Shown: one piece after another, positions 9,485-18,722 of the stretch
How the letters are laid out: each line of letters starts with the position of its first letter
How positions within the stretch are numbered: position 1 is the stretch's first letter
Assembly (NCBI RefSeq): GCF_900217905.1
Contig: NZ_OBMO01000001.1
Coordinates: forward strand, 62,001-126,000
Direction of reading: 5' to 3'
From: Alloalcanivorax xenomutans
GTDB lineage: Bacteria; Pseudomonadota; Gammaproteobacteria; Pseudomonadales; Alcanivoracaceae
Length of the DNA: 64,000 nucleotides
Program-made: the position numbers and the translations under genes
Notes under the pieces: generated by a model
Told to the model about the DNA's origin: nothing
Seen by the model: only the letters and a program-made list of their open reading frames with translations
Databases searched by the model: none

Positions 9485-10180
9485 TCAGGCGCAGGCCGGC
9501 ACCGGCTCCTGGATTCGCCGCAGCTCATCCACCAGGGCATCCACCCGGGACAGCGCATCGGCGATGGACGCCTCCAGGCGCTCGCCGCCCTCCTCCTGGT
9601 GCTCAATGGCGATCTCGTGGAAACGTTCGATGCCAATGAATTCCAGCGCGGTGCGAATGCTCGCTTCCAGATGATTCACATGTGCCAGCGGTCCACCGGG
9701 ATTCATGCCGAACCCGCCCCGCGAGGACAGAATCACCGCATGGCGGGGCCGGTCGGCAAGCAGCGGCGTGAACGGGTCTTCCGGATTGGACGGGTCAAAA
9801 TCCACGGTACGCCCGACCCGCACAATATTGTCGATCCAGGCCTTGAAGGCGGCGGGATAGCTGAAGTTATACATGGGCACCCCCAGCACCAGAATGTCCG
9901 CATCCAGTACTTCCTGAACCAGGGCATCGCTTTCCGCCAGCACCTCCTTCATCCAGGGCTGATGACGGTCGGGGGCGGTGAACGCGGCCTGAATCCACTC
10001 CACAGTGGTCAGCGCCGGAGGCCGGGAGCCGATATCCCGGCGCATCACCGCGTCTCCAGGCCGCAGGCGCCGCCACTGCGTGACGAAATGATCGGTCAGA
10101 CGGCGTGTATGGGAGCCGTGCTCGTCAGTCCCTGAACGGCCGGGACGGGGGCTGGCGTCGAGATGCAATAACGTGGTCAT
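9485..10180 (-). CDS. azoR: FMN-dependent NADH-azoreductase/quinone reductase
   Basis: 231 residues, flavodoxin-like fold of the AzoR/AcpD family, reducing quinones or azo compounds with NADH. Seen: LHLDASPRPG for the FMN phosphate near residue 6, VPMYNFSYPAAFKAWID for the isoalloxazine site, and SRGGFGM later on. It is longer than the ~200 residues typical of AzoR, mostly at the C-terminus. An AAGGAG ribosome-binding site precedes the ATG. Divergent from a LysR regulator, with a LysR-type inverted repeat 14 bases ahead of its start, so it is probably that regulator's target. Confidence 0.85.
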   Translation of the reverse strand: MTTLLHLDASPRPGRSGTDEHGSHTRRLTDHFVTQWRRLRPGDAVMRRDIGSRPPALTTVEWIQAAFTAPDRHQPWMKEVLAESDALVQEVLDADILVLGVPMYNFSYPAAFKAWIDNIVRVGRTVDFDPSNPEDPFTPLLADRPRHAVILSSRGGFGMNPGGPLAHVNHLEASIRTALEFIGIERFHEIAIEHQEEGGERLEASIADALSRVDALVDELRRIQEPVPACA

Positions 10181-10193
10181 GGCTCTGCTCCTT

Positions 10194-10214
10194 ATTGAAT
10201 GAGATTAATTCAAT
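10194..10214. promoter_or_regulatory. LysR-type operator between azoR and its divergent regulator
   Basis: Perfect inverted repeat ATTGAAT-N7-ATTCAAT, with the T-N11-A core expected of LysR-family sites. It lies just upstream of the azoR ribosome-binding site in the 137-bp divergent intergenic region. Assignment to the adjacent LysR protein is inferred from position. Confidence 0.65.
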
Positions 10215-10317
10215 CGTTGTTGACATGAACCCCATAAAGCCAGAGCCTGACAACCGCGACAAACGACGTTTTTTTGTCGATTCCGGAAAATAAAACTCAT
10301 CCATATAGGCAACATCC

Positions 10318-11202
10318 ATGAGTGCCCGACGCCTGCCCCCGCTATCCGCCCTGCGCGCCTTCGAAGCGACCGCACGCCTGCGCAGCGCCAAAAAAGCCGC
10401 CGAGGAGCTGTCGGTAACTCCCACGGCGATCAGCCACCAACTGCGGCAGCTGGAAGAGCATCTGGGCGTCCCCCTGTTCATACGCCGCCCACGGCAACTG
10501 ACTCTCACCGCCCAGGGGCAGGCGCTGCGAGCGGTATGCACCGACGCCTTCGACGCCATCGATGACGTGGCGTCACGACTGAGACAGACACCTCAGCGAC
10601 AAAGCGTCACCCTGTCCACCATTCCGTCGGTGGCGGCGCGCTGGCTGCTGCCCAATGTCTGTTATCTGAGAGAAGAACAACCGGACCTGAATCTGAGCCT
10701 TCAGGTGACTTATGACGTACTGCCACTGGACGGCATCGCCGCCGACATGGCAATCCGCTATGGCCACGGCCCGTGGCCCGGACTGGAATCGGAAAAGCTG
10801 TTCGATAACGTCTTCGTTCCCGCCTGCAGCCCGGCGCTGGGGATCAGCCAGCACAGCGACCTGCATCACCACACCTTGCTGCATTACCAACCCGCCACCG
10901 CTTCCGGAGCGGCGCTGGGCTGGCCCGCCTGGCAAAAACTGGCCAGGGTAGCGGGGTTGGATATCGATGCCGGCCTGGCACTCTCGGACGACACCCACAT
11001 CGTCAGCGCCGCCCTGGACGGTCAGGGTATAGCGCTGATGAGCCGGGAGTTGATTCGGGATGAACTGCGCAGCGGCCGCCTGGTGCAACCGTTTGGACCG
11101 GAACTGCTGGCGCAGCCATTCCACCTGGTCTATCCAAAGGAACGGCTACGGGAGCAGGGTATCGCCGCGGTGCGGGACTGGGTGATGGGACTGGTTAGAT
11201 GA
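10318..11202 (+). CDS. LysR-family transcriptional regulator (GcvA-like)
   Basis: 294 residues. An N-terminal winged helix-turn-helix (LPPLSALRAFEATARL, then AAEELSVTPTAISHQLRQLE) is followed by a periplasmic-binding-protein-like effector domain (type 2 fold, residues ~90-290). The sequence pattern resembles the GcvA/AmpR branch. Divergent from azoR; likely senses a quinone or electrophile and controls azoR through the inverted repeat at 10194-10214. The effector is not readable from sequence. Confidence 0.85.
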   Translation: MSARRLPPLSALRAFEATARLRSAKKAAEELSVTPTAISHQLRQLEEHLGVPLFIRRPRQLTLTAQGQALRAVCTDAFDAIDDVASRLRQTPQRQSVTLSTIPSVAARWLLPNVCYLREEQPDLNLSLQVTYDVLPLDGIAADMAIRYGHGPWPGLESEKLFDNVFVPACSPALGISQHSDLHHHTLLHYQPATASGAALGWPAWQKLARVAGLDIDAGLALSDDTHIVSAALDGQGIALMSRELIRDELRSGRLVQPFGPELLAQPFHLVYPKERLREQGIAAVRDWVMGLVR

Positions 11203-11235
11203 TCGCCGGATAAGGGCGAATCGCGCCCCCCGGCA

Positions 11236-12963
11236 CTACCTCGGTAACAGACGAATACGATAATCGTGACTGACGGAGGACGGCTGGGTTCCCGTTGCGC
11301 GTTCGTAATCCGGATGAACTCGCAGATAGTACAATCCGGTTTCCCCCGCGACGATATCATGACGAATCCCTTCGCAGTTCCGGGCTCCCGGGCTCGATGC
11401 CACCGTTTCATAGCCCTGCCCACTGACCTTCGCCAACAGCATTTCCATGCCCCATGCCGGCGGCAACGCCTCATCGCCACAGAGGAAATTATCCACCACC
11501 AGGGTTTTGCCCCCCACGCCGACATAAAAGAAGTAGTGCGAGAAGCTGTTTTCCGTGGCATATGCCGAGTGTGTCAACGGCGGTGTACTGCTGCCATCAC
11601 GGATTCCCGCTTTGCCATGGTGTGGCACACGATCCGGGGCAATCACCATCGGTTGCTGCGGGTGCCCGTCTCCCAGGCGCTCCACATAAACACGTACTTG
11701 ACGAGCTTCGCCCCCGGTTCGGATGCGAAAATACATCCGACTACCTTGTCTTCTGGCCGAGGTCGCCACCGAGCAATTGCCGTGGTTTTGACACTGCTCA
11801 TAAAGACTGGCATTGCCATTACCGGCGGAAACGCTCTCCAGATAGACAGGCGCATCATTCGGAACGGGATCGGACTGCTGCACGACAACCCGATAACTGG
11901 CGTCCGTCGGCGCATCCAGATAGAGCCCGGCTTGCCCATACTCACCGCCGACCATCAACGACTGCCCGTCGCCACCAAGACACAGGCGCCGGTTATGCTC
12001 CGAATGACTTCCGTCCGGCCCCGGCGAGCAACTGGGCGCGTACCCTGCCAACAGGCTCTGAACACCGCCCAAATAAGGCGGAAACGCCTCCCCCGAGGCG
12101 TGCGGATATTGCCCCGACAGATGTCCCTGGAGATGGGTCAGAAGCGCACTCTCGTCATTATGCTCCGCTATTAGTTCGGCATAGCCCGTCCACATGGTCT
12201 GCCAGAACGTGCGGGCCTCTTCATTCTCGGCGCCACCGGCGGCAAAGCCTTCCCGCGCCGCCGCCAGCCCTTCCATGCCCCCCTGTGCCATTGCCGACAG
12301 AATCATCGGCAAAAGGCCGATTTCCTGATAGTAGGCCACATCCAGCGTCTCGCCGACGATAAACCCTTTCAGCATGTCCAGTGCCCCCGGCGGCATGCGC
12401 AGCCCCGTCAGCGCGTGGTATTCCAACAGGGTGCTTTGCAGCGCCGCCGGATAATCGTCATCGTGCTCCGCCAAAGCCGCTTGCAAGCGCGCGCTGATCA
12501 AATCCGTGAGCGGATTAATGTTGCCCTTGCCGTCCGCCACGTTCACCACCGCTCTCAGCGTTATCGGCTCCGAACTGAACTGGCCGTTACGCTCGTCGAA
12601 CCAATAGCCCTGAACTTTCAGCAATGCCGGGCCGCTCAGCCCGGTCGCCGCAAACGCATAGCGGCCTTGCTCGTCCACCGTGGTTTCCAGAACTCGCGCA
12701 CCTTCATCCACGGCCCCCAGAATCAATGGCACCAGCGTTACCTTGGATCCCGCCTGAAAAGGCCCTTTTTGCACCACTCCCGCCAACGGCCCACCCTCCG
12801 GCGGGGACGGCTCTTCCGGGGGATTGTCCTGCTCGGGATCTTCCAACGGAGGCTCGTCATGATCCGGTAAAGCGCCTGACGAAGCCGGCCCGCTGGATGA
12901 TGAACCACCACAAGCGACCAGTAACATCAACACTGGCAACATGGCCCAAATACGCAATGTCAT
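11236..12963 (-). CDS. Exported lipoprotein of unknown function with C-terminal PPC-like domain
   Basis: 575 residues. A signal peptide with lipobox LVAC (Cys at residue 17) is followed by a low-complexity Ser/Pro/Glu-rich linker, so it is a lipoprotein. Residues ~60-160 look like a carboxypeptidase-regulatory-type beta-sandwich (DEQGRYAFAATGLSGPALLKV). The last ~100 residues resemble bacterial prepeptidase C-terminal domains (GETGLYYLRVHPDYERATG). The ATG at 12963 has GGAGGGG upstream; an earlier in-frame start would precede the signal peptide. Third gene of a three-gene exported set divergent from a two-component system. I do not recognise a specific function. Confidence 0.75.
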   Translation of the reverse strand: MTLRIWAMLPVLMLLVACGGSSSSGPASSGALPDHDEPPLEDPEQDNPPEEPSPPEGGPLAGVVQKGPFQAGSKVTLVPLILGAVDEGARVLETTVDEQGRYAFAATGLSGPALLKVQGYWFDERNGQFSSEPITLRAVVNVADGKGNINPLTDLISARLQAALAEHDDDYPAALQSTLLEYHALTGLRMPPGALDMLKGFIVGETLDVAYYQEIGLLPMILSAMAQGGMEGLAAAREGFAAGGAENEEARTFWQTMWTGYAELIAEHNDESALLTHLQGHLSGQYPHASGEAFPPYLGGVQSLLAGYAPSCSPGPDGSHSEHNRRLCLGGDGQSLMVGGEYGQAGLYLDAPTDASYRVVVQQSDPVPNDAPVYLESVSAGNGNASLYEQCQNHGNCSVATSARRQGSRMYFRIRTGGEARQVRVYVERLGDGHPQQPMVIAPDRVPHHGKAGIRDGSSTPPLTHSAYATENSFSHYFFYVGVGGKTLVVDNFLCGDEALPPAWGMEMLLAKVSGQGYETVASSPGARNCEGIRHDIVAGETGLYYLRVHPDYERATGTQPSSVSHDYRIRLLPR

Positions 12964-13072
12964 TATTTTCCCCTCCCAGGACCGCCCGCGGCTTGCCCCA
13001 CTCACCCGGGTATTGAGACCATGGAGCAAGAACCAGCAGGCTTATCCGGCTTGTTATACCAAGGTGGTTGAA

Positions 13073-14923
13073 TTAGAAGCCCGTGACCGGACGCTGCTCG
13101 CCGGTGGGATCGTCAATGACTTTGCGCAACGAACCCTGCTCACGGGTGTTGGCGTAATACACCTCGGTGGTGTCGTCATCCCGCTGTACCTGAATCAGGC
13201 GGTGCGGGCCAGGGGCCAGACCGTACATGGAAGCGGAATAGCAAACGCCGGCTTCACACTGGCCGTTATGCTGGCCCAGCACCACATATCCCGCCTTGGG
13301 ATCGGCGGCGCTGACGGCGGCGATTTCCCTGTCATTGGTTTCCAGAAACACCTCGCTCAGCTCTGTCATATTGCTGATGGCGTCGCCGTTACCGCTGAGA
13401 GAAGCACCGATCCAGCGGGCGTCCTCGATCACCACGGCATCACTGCCGTCAATCTTTCTGGCCACCGCGTCATCACGACCGGTGATGTGCGCACGGGTAT
13501 AGAAGATCCAACCGTCGCGGCTGCCAAGCACCTCGCTCTGGATACTGCCGCTCCAGTCCGCCTCGGTGGTATCCAGCACTTTTCGATCACCGCCCTGGCT
13601 GTTCCAGCTCACCACGCCATTGCCAGCCGAAGCCACCACCCGCCCTTCATCAGCAATGATAAAACCAAGCTCCCAGCCAAGCGGTTGTTCCTGTTCGGAC
13701 AACACGGACCAACCCTCGCCTTCCACCCGGTAGATATCTTGTGGGGTCATACCGAAAAGTTCAGCGATACCGAAATACAGCACGCCGCCCTCCCGGGCCA
13801 GATGCCGTTCCTGAGGCACTACCGCCCCTCCGGCAATGCCCTCGGGGAAAACCAGAGGTTCATTGCTTTCATCCAGAACCTGAACCAATTTTTCAAATGG
13901 CTGAGTGGCGTCGTAACGCCATAAAGTGCCGCCTTCGGAAAGACAAGGGCGCCCGGCAATACCCGTATCAATAACCGTATCAATGATCAGATATTGGGAG
14001 CCATCGTTCAGCGGACCACCCAGCGGAACCGCTCTTTTTGCTTCCCTGCCGCCTGGCAGCAGGTTTGTATTGGAAATACTGTTACCGCCTTCGGGGTACA
14101 TATGATCCATGGCCAGCCGATAGCCCCCATCACATTGAGTGCCGCCATAGTCACTGAGAACAAGATAGGTCTGTCTGTTCAGTGAATCATTTGCACCAAA
14201 GGCATCAATATCAACAACATGATGGACCGTTCCTCCGCCACTTGACCCTGGCGCATCGCCAGGCCCAAAGGTCATCCGCACGCGCTTTTCATTACCTGGC
14301 AAGCCATACACCACCGCCGCATCGCCCGAGTCCGAGTAATTCTGGCGAACCAGGGTGCCGGCGCCGGTCACCGCCGCGCCGAGATAGGTTTCCGACGACA
14401 CCCGAACCGGGTCGGGTGCCCCCACCTCCGCGCCCACCCGGGCAAAGCCCTCGGAGGTTTCGCTGCCGTTCAAGCGGTTATGCAGAAACAGCACGTCCGC
14501 CACACGGTAATCGCTGACGCTACCATCGCTCGCATCAATGTTCGCTTCATAGAGCGGCACATAGTGGCTTCGCCCCATATCATCACCCTGTGCGGAATCC
14601 CGGGTATCCAGCGGCAGCGCTGTCGGCATCTCGGGGTTGGCCGGGTCCAGGGCGTAAAGCACCGAACGATACATGGTTTGGCCAGTGCCCGGGTTCTCTC
14701 CGGTCTCGTAAGAGTGGCTGAAGTACAATAGATCCTGATTGTCGGCATCACCGGTCAGGCCGGACAGCGTTCCGGCCCCACCATCAGAGCCATCACCGGG
14801 ATCATCACCTCCTGAAACATTCCCGCGACTACCCGAACCGCCACCTCCGCCGCCACAGGCGGCAATGGCAATACCCAGCGCCAATACGGCCGCACCCTTC
14901 CATACCTTTCCGTCATTATTCAT
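13073..14923 (-). CDS. Exported lipoprotein of unknown function, probable beta-propeller
   Basis: 616 residues. Signal peptide with lipobox IAAC followed by a glycine run, then a long mature region with repeated short beta motifs (LYFSHSYETGENPGTG; YLIIDTVIDTG; WIFYTRAHITG) like a TolB-type or WD-type propeller; the repeat count cannot be read reliably. The ATG at 14923 has AAGGAAT upstream. It lies between the two other exported genes, with 109-bp gaps on each side. No enzymatic motif seen. Confidence 0.7.
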   Translation of the reverse strand: MNNDGKVWKGAAVLALGIAIAACGGGGGGSGSRGNVSGGDDPGDGSDGGAGTLSGLTGDADNQDLLYFSHSYETGENPGTGQTMYRSVLYALDPANPEMPTALPLDTRDSAQGDDMGRSHYVPLYEANIDASDGSVSDYRVADVLFLHNRLNGSETSEGFARVGAEVGAPDPVRVSSETYLGAAVTGAGTLVRQNYSDSGDAAVVYGLPGNEKRVRMTFGPGDAPGSSGGGTVHHVVDIDAFGANDSLNRQTYLVLSDYGGTQCDGGYRLAMDHMYPEGGNSISNTNLLPGGREAKRAVPLGGPLNDGSQYLIIDTVIDTGIAGRPCLSEGGTLWRYDATQPFEKLVQVLDESNEPLVFPEGIAGGAVVPQERHLAREGGVLYFGIAELFGMTPQDIYRVEGEGWSVLSEQEQPLGWELGFIIADEGRVVASAGNGVVSWNSQGGDRKVLDTTEADWSGSIQSEVLGSRDGWIFYTRAHITGRDDAVARKIDGSDAVVIEDARWIGASLSGNGDAISNMTELSEVFLETNDREIAAVSAADPKAGYVVLGQHNGQCEAGVCYSASMYGLAPGPHRLIQVQRDDDTTEVYYANTREQGSLRKVIDDPTGEQRPVTGF

Positions 14924-15032
14924 AGCTTTATTCCTTATATTCCCCTGTTGATATGAACCCGGCCTTTTTCCATCGGACGATTTCCAGTTTTCTCGTGGCG
15001 ACCGCCCCAGGCGGGGCCACACGAAACGCCTC

Positions 15033-15563
15033 TCACTCCTGCTCATCCCCCGGCCGTAGACGCACATCAAAGAACAGATCCAGCGTCAGCGAATCGCCGC
15101 CGGAGGCGTCTTTGCCGATGCCTTCCAAACGCTCCAGGGAGCCCTGGTAGCGCCCTTTGAGCACCACCGTGTCCTCTCCACTTTTCAGATGCTCAAGAGT
15201 GAGCTTTCCCCCGCCTTGATTGCTATACACCGGGAAAAGACTGTTTTCGGGAAAGTAGGACACTTCCGGAGTGCCAATAAGGCGGCCGTTCATCGCGGTG
15301 AAGGAAAGCGCCACGGATTCCGCTATCGCGAACTTTTCCTCCGCATGGCCCTGCACCTGGTACACCACCACCCCGGGCGCAACATTTGAAAAGCGGGCAG
15401 TGGATGTTTGACCGTCACGCAACACATGCCAGGAGCGGGACTCTCCGCCCAGTTCTCCCTCCAGAGTATCAGCGCCCGCCGACTCAGCTTTCGCCGTGAG
15501 CAATACGACCAAGACCGCGCCCTGAATCGTACACATCAACAGATCAGTCCCTTTCTGTTTCAT
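15033..15563 (-). CDS. Periplasmic protein of unknown function
   Basis: 176 residues with a hydrophobic signal segment (residues ~8-25, cleavage near AESAGA) and no lipobox. The mature part is beta-rich and has no recognised motif. The ATG at 15563 follows GGGAGAGG five bases upstream. It heads the three-gene exported set and is divergent from the response regulator at 15810, so its promoter shares a 246-bp intergenic region with the regulator. Confidence 0.7.
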   Translation of the reverse strand: MKQKGTDLLMCTIQGAVLVVLLTAKAESAGADTLEGELGGESRSWHVLRDGQTSTARFSNVAPGVVVYQVQGHAEEKFAIAESVALSFTAMNGRLIGTPEVSYFPENSLFPVYSNQGGGKLTLEHLKSGEDTVVLKGRYQGSLERLEGIGKDASGGDSLTLDLFFDVRLRPGDEQE

Positions 15564-15809
15564 CAAACCTCTCCCTTAATGCCACTCTCACCACAAGAGG
15601 AAGGGACGGTGCCAAGGACGTCCTGCCCTTCATGGTCATCGGTCATGGCAGCATAGAGAGACACCGCCGCAAGCCCAATCCCACAAACGGGTACCCTCAA
15701 AGGGGGGATGGGCGGGCAACGGGGCCGCCGATACGGTTCCCGATCGATGTGAATGAATGGAGTGCGATGTGGTATATGTGTTCGGGTAACCGGGGAGAGG
15801 GGAAAACCA

Positions 15810-16451
15810 ATGAAAACGGCGCTCATTGTTGAAGATCACCGGGAAAGCAGGGAATGGCTCACTGACCTGCTTCGGCAGGCATTCCCCGGTATATCCGTGG
15901 TAACGGCGGATACGCTATCCAATGCCAGCGCGAAGGCCAGCAAGGAGAATTTCAACCTGGCCGTGGTTGATATCAGCCTGCCCGACGGTAGCGGCGTGGA
16001 TTTGGTAACCGAGTTGCAGGCCACGGCACCGGACACCTATATCGTCATGGCAACGATCTATGATGACGACAATCATCTTTTCTCCGCTCTGCAAGCCGGG
16101 GCCCTGGGCTATATCCTGAAAGACCAGCCTCGAACCCGCTTACTGGCTCAACTGCAAGGTATCGCCCGTGGGGAACCGCCCCTTTCTCCCAGCGTGGCCC
16201 GCCGAATTCTCCGGCACTTCCGGCGCACCTCCCTGCCCGAGGAGGTCCCCGATCTGACCCAGAGAGAAACGGATGTACTGCGTTTACTCGCCAGAGGCTT
16301 TACCCGCGGAGAAATCTCAGAAGCGTTGGATATCACCGCCAACACCGTAGCCAGCTATACCAAGACTATTTATCGGAAGCTGGGCGTTTCCGGCCGTGCC
16401 GAAGCCGCGCTGCAAGCGGCACGACTGGGGGTCATCAACAATGATCTCTGA
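15810..16451 (+). CDS. NarL/LuxR-type response regulator
   Basis: 213 residues. Receiver domain with acidic pocket VED (Asp9), phosphoacceptor Asp54 in VVDISLPDG and the conserved Lys in LKDQPR; C-terminal LuxR-type helix-turn-helix (LTQRETDVLRLLARGFTRGE, then ITANTVASYTKTIYRKLGV). The ATG at 15810 has a GGGGAGAGGGG leader and skips a 19-residue upstream extension. Overlaps the kinase gene by 11 bases. The adjacent divergent exported genes are the likely regulon. Confidence 0.9.
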   Translation: MKTALIVEDHRESREWLTDLLRQAFPGISVVTADTLSNASAKASKENFNLAVVDISLPDGSGVDLVTELQATAPDTYIVMATIYDDDNHLFSALQAGALGYILKDQPRTRLLAQLQGIARGEPPLSPSVARRILRHFRRTSLPEEVPDLTQRETDVLRLLARGFTRGEISEALDITANTVASYTKTIYRKLGVSGRAEAALQAARLGVINNDL

Positions 16452-18651
16452 CACGTCACGATGGAGGCTTGCCCCCCTTCAGACGCTTTTGATAGCCAGT
16501 TTCCTTCTCCTCGCAACCATAGCACTTGCCGCCTGGCTGGCCACACGCGGGCCTTGGCTTGGCGTGAAGCTAATACCCGCTGACACTGAAGGACTACAGG
16601 TAACGAAGGTCGATCAACGGGGCCCCTTGGCTGGACGACTGCATCCCGGCGACCACATACGCGCTCTGATCATCCACGGCCGCCCGTTTTCGCTAAAAGG
16701 TTATGATCACCATCTCCAACCCCACGCCGAGCCCACCTTCCATCACTACAACACCTATCTCGACGTGGAAAACCAGATAGCACAAGCCCTCCGCGCACCC
16801 ACCGTGACATTGATAGTCAACAACGACCAGCCTCTGACGTTTGAGCCCGCGCTTCATCGCCCACTGTCGTCCCTTCCGTGGACGTTCTGGTTGCTACATA
16901 CCTATGGCTTGATTGCTTTTCTGGTCGGCCTTTCAGTATGGGTTTTTTTACCCGCCAACTGGCCCCCTCGCCTGCTCGCCATTTCCGGCTCAGGCATGTT
17001 CCTGGCCACTTGGCAACATAGCTTGTGGGAAGTCCGCGAACTCGCCTTGCCCGCATGGCAATTCGATGCCTTGATGAGACTGAACCATATTGGCGTTCAC
17101 CTTCTTCTTGTTGCCTTTCTTGTGCTGTTGATCATCTACCCAAAGCCCTTGAAACATGCTTCGAAGCTCATTTTCCTTATCACCACCGCGGTCGTGCTCC
17201 AGCAAATCAACGAAAATACCCAGATGCTGGATCTTCCTCTACACAGCTTCTATTTGCCTCTGGTGCTCTACTATCCCCTTGGCATAACTCTCGTTGTATC
17301 CCAGTGGCGACGCGCCAGGAACAATCCGCTGGACCGTGCCGCGCTGCGCTGGGTTTTCCTTTCAATCCTTATCGCCATGGGGGCAGGGTTGGTGGTGTAT
17401 TTCCTGCCCGTGGCCTTCAAGGTAAGCCCCATCGCCAACCCCGCCACTATGGTAGGACTGGTGGTCACCTTATACCTGGGTTTCGCACTGGGCATTCTCC
17501 GTTACCGGTTATTCCAGTTGGAGCGATGGTGGTTTACCGCCTGGGCCTGGTTTCTCGGTGGTCTCACCGTGGTTCTGGTGGATATCCTGGTGATTTCCGC
17601 CTTCGGCCTGAATCATGCCCATGCACTTGCCTTCTCCGTCATCGCGGTGGGTTGGGTTTATTTCCCCGTTCGGCAGTGGCTGTGGCGGCGGCTGGCCGCT
17701 TCCTCGGAAGTAAACATGGAGCGTCATCTTCCGGACTTCGTCGAAGCGCTATACAGCAATCCCGATGATCGCGCCTTCCCGCTTTGGCAGGAGCTACTCC
17801 GGAAAGTATTCCAGCCCCTTTCTCTCGACCGGATCGACGAAACCATTGAAAAGGCACGCCTTGCCGGAAATGGTTCCCGGCTTCTCCTTCCCTCGCCAGG
17901 CACGCCTTCAGGTGGGCTCTGTCTGCTCTATGGGCAAGGAGGCCGCCGGCTCTTCGGCAAGCGGGATACCGAGATCGCTCAAGCGCTGGTTTCAACCGCG
18001 AAGCGGATCAACAATGTAAGGCAAGCACGCGAAGCCGGCGCCATCCAGGAGCGCCAAAGGATCATGAGGGATTTACATGATGATGTTGGTGGGCGTCTTC
18101 TTACCCTGATACACACCGCCCCCAACGAACATAACGAAGAGTTGGCGCGCAACGCCCTAACCGCCTTGAGAGAGGCGATTCACGCTCTGGATCACAGGCA
18201 CTGCTATGATCTTCAGGCGCTACTCGAGGACTGGTACGGAGACCTTCGGGAGCGACTGGGGCCGCGCTTCGACCTCAACTGGTCAATATCAGGCGATATG
18301 GATAAAACCTCCCTGCCCCCGCGTCACTACATAAACCTGCGGCGTATCCTGGACGAATCGGTCACCAACGCGCTCAAACATGGCGTGCCAAACACGCTGA
18401 CCTTTAATGCTCAGTTGGACCAGCAGGGAGAGCTCTGTTTACTGCTGTGCAATGAAGTGAACCGCTTTTCTTGCTCTGAATGGAGCGACGGCCTACCCGG
18501 CCGTGGACTCAGCAACATGCGCACACGCATTGAAGAGATCAGTGGAGAGCTGTCACTTTACTGTGTACCTGGGAGTCCACGGCAGTTTTGCATGGAAGCA
18601 CGCATTCCCCTACCAAAGGCCGACGCGAGGTACTTCATTACCGCCAAGTGA
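16441..18651 (+). CDS. Multi-spanning sensor histidine kinase with PDZ-like extracytoplasmic segment
   Basis: 736 residues. One N-terminal membrane helix (~18-36) is followed by a ~105-residue extracytoplasmic segment with a PDZ-like stretch (GLQVTKVDQRGPLAGRL, then HPGDHIRAL). Then come about eight hydrophobic helices (~145-430), a cytoplasmic linker, and a NarX/DesK-type kinase core: phosphoacceptor His546 in RDLHDDVGGR, N-box near 638 (DESVTNALKHG) and G-box near 687 (GRGLSNMRTR). The start lies inside the response-regulator gene, so they are coupled. Ligand unknown. Confidence 0.88.
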   Translation: MISDTSRWRLAPLQTLLIASFLLLATIALAAWLATRGPWLGVKLIPADTEGLQVTKVDQRGPLAGRLHPGDHIRALIIHGRPFSLKGYDHHLQPHAEPTFHHYNTYLDVENQIAQALRAPTVTLIVNNDQPLTFEPALHRPLSSLPWTFWLLHTYGLIAFLVGLSVWVFLPANWPPRLLAISGSGMFLATWQHSLWEVRELALPAWQFDALMRLNHIGVHLLLVAFLVLLIIYPKPLKHASKLIFLITTAVVLQQINENTQMLDLPLHSFYLPLVLYYPLGITLVVSQWRRARNNPLDRAALRWVFLSILIAMGAGLVVYFLPVAFKVSPIANPATMVGLVVTLYLGFALGILRYRLFQLERWWFTAWAWFLGGLTVVLVDILVISAFGLNHAHALAFSVIAVGWVYFPVRQWLWRRLAASSEVNMERHLPDFVEALYSNPDDRAFPLWQELLRKVFQPLSLDRIDETIEKARLAGNGSRLLLPSPGTPSGGLCLLYGQGGRRLFGKRDTEIAQALVSTAKRINNVRQAREAGAIQERQRIMRDLHDDVGGRLLTLIHTAPNEHNEELARNALTALREAIHALDHRHCYDLQALLEDWYGDLRERLGPRFDLNWSISGDMDKTSLPPRHYINLRRILDESVTNALKHGVPNTLTFNAQLDQQGELCLLLCNEVNRFSCSEWSDGLPGRGLSNMRTRIEEISGELSLYCVPGSPRQFCMEARIPLPKADARYFITAK

Positions 18652-18722
18652 ACCAGCCTTTCTATCCCACGCCGGCTTTTCGAGGCGCCTGAATCCCCAG
18701 CGCCCCTCCTCAGGTTCCCCCC

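Noticed and set aside
13073-15070. Upstream extension of the second lipoprotein
   Set aside because: It would precede the lipobox signal peptide and overlap the periplasmic-protein gene; the ATG at 14923 has a good ribosome-binding site.
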